DNA of 64,000 nucleotides from Lumnitzera littorea. Its lineage: Eukaryota; Streptophyta; Magnoliopsida; Myrtales; Combretaceae. A program made the position numbers and the translations under genes. Each line of letters opens with the position of its first letter. Position 1 is the stretch's first letter. The stretch covers positions 84,172,452 through 84,236,451 of the forward strand of contig JAMXBB010000011.1 in assembly GCA_024138015.1 (NCBI GenBank), read 5' to 3'. The notes beneath the pieces are model-generated. The model saw nothing but the letters and a program-made list of their open reading frames with translations. It was not told the origin of the DNA and made no database searches. Below, piece after piece: positions 56,801 to 64,000 of this stretch.

Positions 56801-59800
56801 CTAGTAGATGAACCCTCTTGCTTTTCTCGTACATCAACTGTCAAAATGGCCCCATTTCTAAATCCACATATTACAACATTTCCCTGCAGTATGAAAAGGC
56901 TACAGCCTTCAATTCATTAAATAATAATAATAATAATAATCATCTTAGAATTGTTGGGAATCATAGAATTTCAGGAACCTTCATTTATAGGTGAGATATT
57001 ACTACAGAATATTGTAAATATATTCATCAAGGTGATGGGAGGTAATGTTAGGTAATGGTAGATAGAATTATGTAGTCAACTCAAAAACTTGGGATCTATC
57101 CTGAACACAGTACAAAGAAAATTGTCTTTTGTTCATGATATCAGAGCTTTGTCACACTTGCGATCTTAATTAGCAGTAATCACTCTGCAACATCATTGGC
57201 CTTTATTGATATCTCTTAAAAAGGTCATCATCAGGAACAAAGGTGCCCACGATGGTTAACAACGTCCAAGTTTGCCGCCATGTTATGTCAACCACATCCT
57301 AAATCACTAATGATAAACAAAAAGGATTGAAGAGTTTTCTGGAAACTCTATCCTCTGGTTCATGCACGCTAACTCGCTAAGTAGGCAGGCCCAAGAAGTT
57401 CCTTAGTTATCAATCGAGGAACTCATGCAATTTAAAATGAGAGATCCCGAGCATTAGCCACTATGCCAACCCATTGCAGTTATCGATATTTTGTCTCAAT
57501 ATTAATGGATTTTCTATCCTTCAAAATCTATTGAGATTGAGCCTCAACTCTGCTAACACAACACATTATTGTGAAGCCCATACAGTAGCATGTCCATGAT
57601 CCCATCTCATAGTTATGACACAAAAAAAGAAGGGCAAAATAAGCAAGAGAACTCCCAATATCTTCCAAATTCAGTCCTTGAAACAAAACAGCCCAACAGA
57701 TAAAGATTTCCCTTTTTTAGCAAATAGAATTCCCCAGCTCACAGGAACCACATACTGGCACTTTTCTATTATAAGTCAACAATATGAGACAAGAGATAAA
57801 AAACTAAACCATGTGCGATGTTGCACCATTTAGCAGAACATGACAATAACATCGAAGCCTTATTCACACTAAGTGGCAACCATTAAAAAGAATTTGTTAG
57901 ATTATTTATTGTTATAAATAGTATGAACGTTAAACAATAACAGAACCAATATATTGTTATAAAGACAAATATGCAATATGAGCTGCTTTGATCTAGAAAG
58001 CATACCGACTGATCAAATTGCTGTGCAAGAACATCACTTTTACTGCGACAAACCCATGATAGATTTCCATTTTCCAAATTTACCAAAGCAGCTCCAAGAT
58101 TTGTGCCTACAGTAAAAAAAGCACACTATTTTACACAAAATTTAGCTCATCAATCAACTTAGAAGGGAAAATGAAGAAGATCCTATAAGAAATTAGACAA
58201 GGCATCTGCAAAAACTCAAAGCCATGCAAGAGTTTTGCCAAGTTCCAGCCCAACTCAACTTATTTTTATGCAAGTAAAGATCTATAAATACGCCCATAGG
58301 CAAAACCTAGTATAAATGCCCAGCTAAGTCGAAAGGGATAAAAAGAGTATATAGAGAACACTTGCCAATCACTGCTCGGCTGCTGTTAAAAGTGCAATCT
58401 GCTGTCCATATTGTACGATTATAAGAAGCAACTTTATGCATTCTTCCTCCTAGGGTTAGAGCATGTCCACAGAGGTCTAAAGGCTCTGTCAGATTAAGGA
58501 CATTAACAGATCCACCATATCCCTCCGATCCCAGAGTAGTTATTCTATTTCACAAGTTAAAGCTTCATGATGGCCACTTTGTAGAGATGGAAAATTTCAT
58601 AAGAGAAATTGAACAAGCCAGTTAGGGTGTGTTCAATTTTGCAGAAAACATTTTGCAGACCATTTTGAGTGATTATTATAAACAAAACTCTATAATTGTC
58701 AAACATTACAATAGCAAATCTCAAGAGATAGTAAAGATAGGAGACAAAGGCAGCAGCTAATGGCCAAATGTGATTAAACATCATGGAATCTACCAACAAA
58801 GGATAAGGTAAATGATTTCCAATTTTAAAAGGAGGAAATTCTTTTGAGTATTTTTTTAATAGTTGCTAACGACAACTTTTCATAGCCGACAGCTGTCATT
58901 GCTTTCTATCGTGCCTCACTACTAAAAGAAGTTAGAATTCGCAACCTCTTAAGATCATTATGATATACTTGATGCTGTAAAGTTTTGACCATAGCAAACA
59001 TCAAAAAGGGTTCAAAAAAACGTTTTCTACGAAGAAAACACACCCTTAATTTAGAAACACAAAACTAATAGATAGCCACTAAAGAAAATGACCAAGTGAG
59101 AAACCAAAATCTTTCCTACTTGAGACACTTATTTCACAAACATTAAATGGCATAATATGCAAGCACAACCACCTGAATATTAGAACCAAAAATGAAAATA
59201 AAGTGGCATCTATACAAGAGAACACAGTCTCAATTGTGTCGTCAAAGGATACAAAGCATGCTTGTTATTTGATATGTCATTTGAAGTTCCAGGACGATGG
59301 CTCTCTAGCAATTTGATAGCAGATATATCTGAAGTCATTTGCACTGATGCTCCTTGAGGTCTCCAAAGATGCCCAGGTGGTTTGTTAAACTCGTCAATTT
59401 CTCTAGTGAGAGGCCACACATGATCTGGCACATATTTTACCCCATAATCAAAATGTTGTCCAACTTTTCCAACTTCGAAAAAACTGCCAAACAAAACAAA
59501 CGCTAGAAGCAGGAGATAGAAACAGCTGCTTGGTTACAGTATAAGATAGAGATAGGAAGCATGTTTAAGTCGTGCAGATGGAGGGGGGAAAAGAAAAATA
59601 AGAGATTTAGTTGAGTGATGGAAAACAAAGCTTGCTATAGCAGTGGGAAGCCCAAACCCAAAGCTCACTTGTCTCTTTTTATTAATCATCATGAAGAAAC
59701 TACACTTAGGGTCAGTCTCCAGCCACCATTGTCTGGCTGTTGATTAGCATGGTCATACCAAATCATGAAAGTCTAGATAGTTCAGAAAAGTTTTGCCCAG

Positions 59801-60778
59801 AAGCAAATGCACCCTCAGCATAGATGAAGCTATGTATTACTGGAATTAAGAGAATATTCACTTCTTCTGTTTTCAATTATTAAATAAGAAACCTAATTTA
59901 ACCCAAAAACTAGCTGAAGTAAAGAATTCGAACAGGTATACAAGGCAATGCGTGACTATATTATACCTCCATGATAGATACGGCGGAAAGAAAAAGTTGG
60001 TGAGATACAGCATTTGCATTATATACAAAACAACATTGACTAGTTACCACAAAAACTGGTTATGATACATGCGAGAAACCAAGAACACCTCACTACCTAG
60101 CTTACTAGAGTGCCCAAACAAGCATATAGACATCACACGGAATTCTTATGAAAACTTAACAAATTGCAAGATTTTTAAACGAAGACGAGTGAATGAGATT
60201 GGGGATACCTGAACAAGCCGTTGACAGTGCCAGTAAGGAGTCCGACCGTCTTCATTAGACCCTGAGGTGTGAGCATGTCAACATGCAGAGTTTGCAGAGG
60301 AGTGTAAGCCATGTTCTCTGTGGTCTTATACCTCCAAATCTGCAACCAATTAAATTCAAAACGCCACTGCAATTAGAACTTCACAGGAAGATAATGTAAA
60401 ATCCAATTAAAACTGCTGGAAATCAAAGAAAAGCTACCGAAGGACGTGATGCGAGCATATTGCGAAACTCATCATTGAATTTGCAGAAGCGTCTCTTGAT
60501 TGGGAAAATATTTCCATTTAACTCTTTTGCTTCCAATAGAAACTGGGTTTTCGTAATGGTTTTGCAAATATTGGGATTTGGGTTTGCGGTGGCACTCGTG
60601 GTTGTGACTGTAAGGGATTTGATAAAAGAACCAGGAATTGGGCCTTTTATGGGGAAGTATCTGTTCCTCTCCTTGTCGTAGTAGAAGCCCGGAAGATCTT
60701 AACATAAACACGACACATAAACATGAATTGTACGGAAAATTACTCATATGACATATAAAAACACTGACCTTGCGGCAT
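53856..60778 (-). CDS. DCAF4: DCAF4-like WD40-repeat protein (CUL4-DDB1 substrate receptor), eleven exons
   Basis: Exons (minus): 60778-60769, 60697-60438, 60339-60209, 59483-59253, 58544-58366, 58106-58006, 56883-56728, 56328-56273, 56190-56133, 54269-54149, 54052-53856. They join to 1500 nt, 499 residues, with no stop. The N-terminus MPQDLPGFYYDKERNRYF followed by PIKGPIPGS is the DCAF4/WDR21 signature. WD40 blades include TVGLLTGTVNGLFR (about 122-134), ITTLGSEGYGGSVNVLNL (about 212-229), VVICGFRNGAILTVDVRE, FLASSMDGLIKLYDHR (386-401) and GGEDCYFRLWNIKSG. KLYDHR resembles the DDB1-binding WDxR box, so a substrate-receptor role in CUL4-DDB1 ubiquitin ligases is inferred. Intron 4 looks U12-type and intron 5 is GC-AG. 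The first coding exon has only ten bases. Seems functional. Confidence 0.9.
54662..54744 (-). pseudogene. trnS-GGA: Plastid-like tRNA-Ser(GGA) relic
   Basis: Minus strand begins GGAGAAATGGCCAAGTGGTT, continues with an anticodon region ATCGGAATCAT (anticodon GGA) and a T-arm GAGGGTTCAACTCC. This follows plastid trnS-GGA with a long variable arm, but D-arm, anticodon-stem and acceptor changes, including the lost 3' pairing (CCCGTTAC), argue against function. It lies in intron 9 of the DCAF4-like gene, in the same orientation. No further plastid sequence was recognised around it. Confidence 0.75.
56919..56942. repeat. (AAT)n microsatellite in DCAF4-like intron 6
   Basis: About seven AAT units just upstream (in gene sense) of exon 7. 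Confidence 0.85.
58107..58365 (-). other. GC-AG intron (DCAF4-like intron 5)
   Basis: The reading frame ...AVIG|TNLGAALVN requires exon 5 to end ATTG at 58366 and intron 5 to start GCAAGT. This is the strong extended consensus of GC donors. The acceptor is CTGTAG. Using the nearby GT (AA|GTGTTC) would shift the frame. Confidence 0.8.
58545..59252 (-). other. Probable U12-type (minor spliceosome) intron, DCAF4-like intron 4
   Basis: The donor GTATCCTTT matches the U12 donor consensus exactly. Before the acceptor AAATAG, GCTTTAACT resembles the U12 branch site TTCCTTAACT, ending about 12 bases from the AG. Splicing here joins NNKHAL to ITTLGSEGYG in frame (phase 2). The downstream GT at CTT|GTATAG does not restore any frame. 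Confidence 0.82.
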
Positions 60779-62599
60779 GATAGTAATATTGTTACGCGAA
60801 AAGTCTCTTACTTTCTTCCAATCCTAATTGATTTCTTGTTCGCCAACTCCTAGTAGTTATGCCAGTAGGTGCTTGTAGGCGCACTCTCTTTCTTCTTGTT
60901 TTGGAAATTTCCAATAGGAGGGACAGAAGGAATAAGAAGGGATGGGAGGAAAAATTATTAATATAATTTTCTAAAAAAGCTACTGTAAAAGTTCTTACAT
61001 CTTAAAGCGAAAAGTTAAAAAAAAAAATATTTTTATTTTAGTCGTTAATATTTTAAAATTTTCGTTTTAGTTTCTCAATATTTACAATATTTACAGAAAT
61101 TTATAAATAAGAAATCCTTCCATTAGTTTTATCTTAATATTGACAGGTGATACAATTTGATTGTTCAAAAGATTTATTAATTAAATAAATTAATAATATA
61201 TATTATTTAAGTAAAAATAATAAAAATATAGAAAAATTACTAAAAAATTAAGAAAAATAAATCTGAAAACTTAATTTAGATATATATACTTATATACATA
61301 TATATAAACATTAATATATATATATTTACATAATTTAATGAAACTTACAAAAATTACAAAAAAAATAAAAATCTTGAAAAAAGAGCAAATTCAACCACAG
61401 TAGCCAAGTTTTGGTCAAATAATAAATTAGGTAGTGACCAACTTCAAATAATAGGTTATACAACTCATTGGCTATACCTAAGATACAATTAAGTTTCCTA
61501 CTTCTTTTTTTATTTTAACAACCGCACACTACTTAGGGAGCCAATGAACCTCCTCCCATGGTAGAGGGCAACCGCTCAGGATCACCAATGAGTCACAACC
61601 GACAATCTCCTCTAGTTAAATCTAGTCACCCCAATGTTAAGGAGTGGTCAGTGATTGAGATCTTTAGGTGGTTAGATTATTATTTTTATTCAACTTTTTT
61701 ATTTATTTATTTATATGTATATAACAATATATATATTGTTACGTATATTATTTTAGAGATTGATTTTTTTACTTTATTTATTTATTTATATATATGTATA
61801 TAACAATATATAAGATATGTATATATATATTGTTACACTTATTATTTTAGCAATTTATAGATTTTTTATTTTTATTTAATTTTCCCTTTTTTATTAAATT
61901 GTCTATATTTTTATTATTTTCTATAATTTTCTAGTACTCTATTATATTATTTATTTACTTAATTAAAATATGTGGACCTATAAAACGTTGACATGTGTCA
62001 TTGTCTAATTAAATTTAACGATGTCAATTAAAAGTACTTATTTGTAAATGTTAATAACTGAAATAAAATTTTTCAAAGGTTAAGAATTGAAATAAATAAT
62101 GAGGTAAATATTAAAGACTTTTTATACTTTTTCTTATTTTAAAAGTGTGCTTTGTTATACATATTATTAAAGCGTTTGGAGCCTTAAGTAACCATCAAAA
62201 CAACATCTTGATTGTTTTTATTTATTTAACCTTTTAAATAAAATTTTTATTATTGATAAATAATTTTATTTAATACATTTGATTATAAATATAGAACAAT
62301 TTAGTAATTTTATGTCTTTCTCTTCCTTCTCCAATATTCTCACTACTCTCTCTCTCTTCTCTAATATTCTCACTATTTCCTCTCTCTCTCTTTCAACATT
62401 CACACTAATCCTTATTTTTCTCCCCATGACCCAATCTTTTACTCTTCCTTATCTATTATTATCTTTTATTAATATTATAATACATTTAATTATATTACAT
62501 AATTTTATTCATTTTATACACACGTAATGCAAGTATGTCATCCGCTAATAACTTAATAAGTATTTTGATAGAAACCACAAATACTTGGCATAGAGATTT
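60779..62599. other. DCAF4-like upstream region and AT-rich intergenic sequence
   Basis: 60779-60960 would hold the 5' UTR and promoter of the DCAF4-like gene; no clear TATA box was seen. From 60960 the sequence is very AT-rich, with TATATA/TATTTATTTA runs (61270-61325, 61680-61830) and a CT-rich stretch at 62320-62400. No gene is supported. Confidence 0.55.
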
Positions 62600-64000
62600 T
62601 AATATTTAAGATTTTATTATTTTTATTACTTCAGGATAAGATATATTTTTATATCTTTTAGCAAATAGATATATTTTAGACTTAAGAAAATCTTTTAGTA
62701 TTTTTTATTTTAGAAGATTTATCTTTTAACCATTAGACATATAAATAGTATTATTTCTAGAGTTTTAAACAATTAAATTATTGATTATTAAGTTGAATAA
62801 TTTTTCAAAAGCGAAATAATTCCTTCTTTCACTGATAATGTGAGACTATCAAAACTTCATCGATGGTACGAGACTATCAAACATTATTTCAATTTATTCA
62901 CATCCATCCTATTTGCTTCATCATGATTGTAATTACAAGTACAAACCATCAAATTCTCGATATCGAAAAGTTTGTGTTTTAGAATTTTCGTGATCAAGTT
63001 CCTTGAAGCCATCAAGTTGGAATTTGGAAACATAAGTGGAGAACACAAATTAAACGAGGCCAACTAGCATTAATTCTTGGAATCTTATTAAGCAATTGTT
63101 GGAATATATAATATTTCAAAAGGCACAAATTGCCTAATTTCTTAAAATCCAAAAAGTTGGAAAAAATTGGTTTCAAGATTCTCGACAAGCCAATTGGAAA
63201 TGAAGGAAGTGAATTGCACTTAAATTCCACAAGCTCTTGGGATGGTACAATTGCAACGTCGTCTTAGGCCATTCAACAATGCATTGGCAATTAGAATAAA
63301 TTTTCGGAATCTTGAATTCGTTGTCACAAAATTGCCGAGTTTAACATCCGCCAATTGAGATTACTCCACAGTAAGATTCTAAGGTCACCTTACAATATTG
63401 TGAATTAATAACACTGGGTACGAAAGAAATATTTCAAGATATTTAACAAGTAGCTAAAGTCAATGATCAAGAACTGCACTATAACAAGGAGGTTAAAGTA
63501 TTTTTTTTTTTATCAGCATTCTTTATTATAATTTGTGTTCAATTTAATTTAGTTTTCACATTCATACATGATTTCTTTCTTTAAAATTTAAACTGTTTCT
63601 GCTGTCCTATATTAAATTTGGTATCAAAGCCAAATTAGTATACATTCTTGAAAAAAAAAAAACCTTTCTTTCTTTGTTCACAAAAAATAAAAACCTTTTA
63701 TTTGCATACCCTTACAAAAAAAAAAAAGTTCTAATATTAGAAAAACTCGTAGTGATACAACTTTTAGTAATGACTCACCTCTAGAAGATAATTCCACCGA
63801 ACAATTGAGTCAAATACTGTCTAAGATGAACGAGCTTACAATCATATTTGGTACAATGAGTTGGCCAATTAAAGACCCTCACAAATCACGTAAAAGTCCT
63901 AGAAGCTGCTAGGTTAGCCGATGGTCAAGTTAAAAATGAAGAAACTGTAGAACAAGCCCTAAACAGGAATCCTAATTTAGAAGATGACCCTCCCCTTAGA
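62600..64000 (+). mobile_element. 5' end of a retroelement running off the window
   Basis: TTGGTATCAAAGCCAAATTAG at 63617-63637 is a tRNA-Met primer-binding site. Upstream, TATAAATAGT at about 62741 is a plausible TATA box followed by leader-like sequence, so 62600-63615 is probably an LTR; its left end is not defined. Downstream from 63722 a frame reads SNIRKTRSDTTFSNDSPLED, then NSTEQLSQILSKMNEL, as at the start of a gag-like protein, and breaks near 63890. The family cannot be named from this piece. A pararetrovirus-derived sequence uses the same primer site and cannot be excluded. Confidence 0.5.

Noticed and set aside
59221..59260. Apparent 4-base frameshift in DCAF4-like exon 4
   Set aside because: An alternative reading of 59247-59220 (SFDDTIETVF-like) suggested a frame break. 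Treating GTATCCTTT as a U12 donor removes the problem and restores a full-length protein.
60460..60681. Plus-strand open frame of 73 codons
   Set aside because: It lies antisense over exon 2 of the DCAF4-like gene, whose minus-strand protein matches a known family.
62279..62527. 82-codon open frame rich in Ser, Leu and Ile
   Set aside because: Comes from CT- and AT-rich low-complexity DNA; no family resemblance.

Overview
This is nuclear DNA of a flowering plant, most likely a eudicot. The evidence is two spliced plant genes (a class III peroxidase and a DCAF4-type WD40 gene), plant LTR-retrotransposon lineages, plant LINEs and inserted plastid DNA. Roughly the first 48 kb is repeat-derived. 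The only intact-looking genes lie between about 51.3 and 60.8 kb.

Layout. 1-690 is the decayed 3' end of a LINE (RNase H domain, A-rich tail), followed by AT-rich sequence. 3646-31644 is one large Ty3/gypsy element of the Tat type on the minus strand, called A here. Three later insertions split A. Element C (10076-17547, gag-protease only) lies in its integrase and itself carries insert D (12132-15406). Solo LTR E (19174-20147) lies in its RNase H. Complete element B (20473-27507) lies in its reverse transcriptase, and one LTR of B carries a chimeric plastid fragment (rpl2 intron/exon 2 joined to rpoA, 26141-26726). I read target-site duplications for A (TATAT/TACAT), B (ACTTG), C (GGTAT), D (AAGGT on the plus strand) and E (GTCAC). 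Between pol and the 3' LTR, A carries a broken coding region on the opposite strand, as known in Tat/Retand elements.

31788-42557 is a second Ty3/gypsy element, F, on the plus strand. Its gag is split by solo LTRs G (33392-36311) and H (36705-38107). The sequence flanking A (3410-3645 continuing at 31645-31740) has a second copy at 42600-42935. 45000-48210 is a 5'-truncated LINE on the minus strand.

The gene pair. The peroxidase (51426-53136, plus, three exons, 326 aa, secreted) converges on the DCAF4-like gene (60778-53856, minus, eleven exons, 499 aa), with about 720 bp between their stop codons. The DCAF4-like gene contains an apparent U12-type intron, a GC-AG intron and, in intron 9, a plastid-like tRNA-Ser relic. 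The right end is AT-rich and then holds the beginning of another retroelement, with a tRNA-Met-type primer-binding site at 63618, running off the window.

No bacterial-type operon, CRISPR array or phage is present. The retroelement genes carry many stops and frameshifts, so most are relics. The exon coordinates of the two host genes come from reading frame, splice signals and family resemblance, without transcript data.
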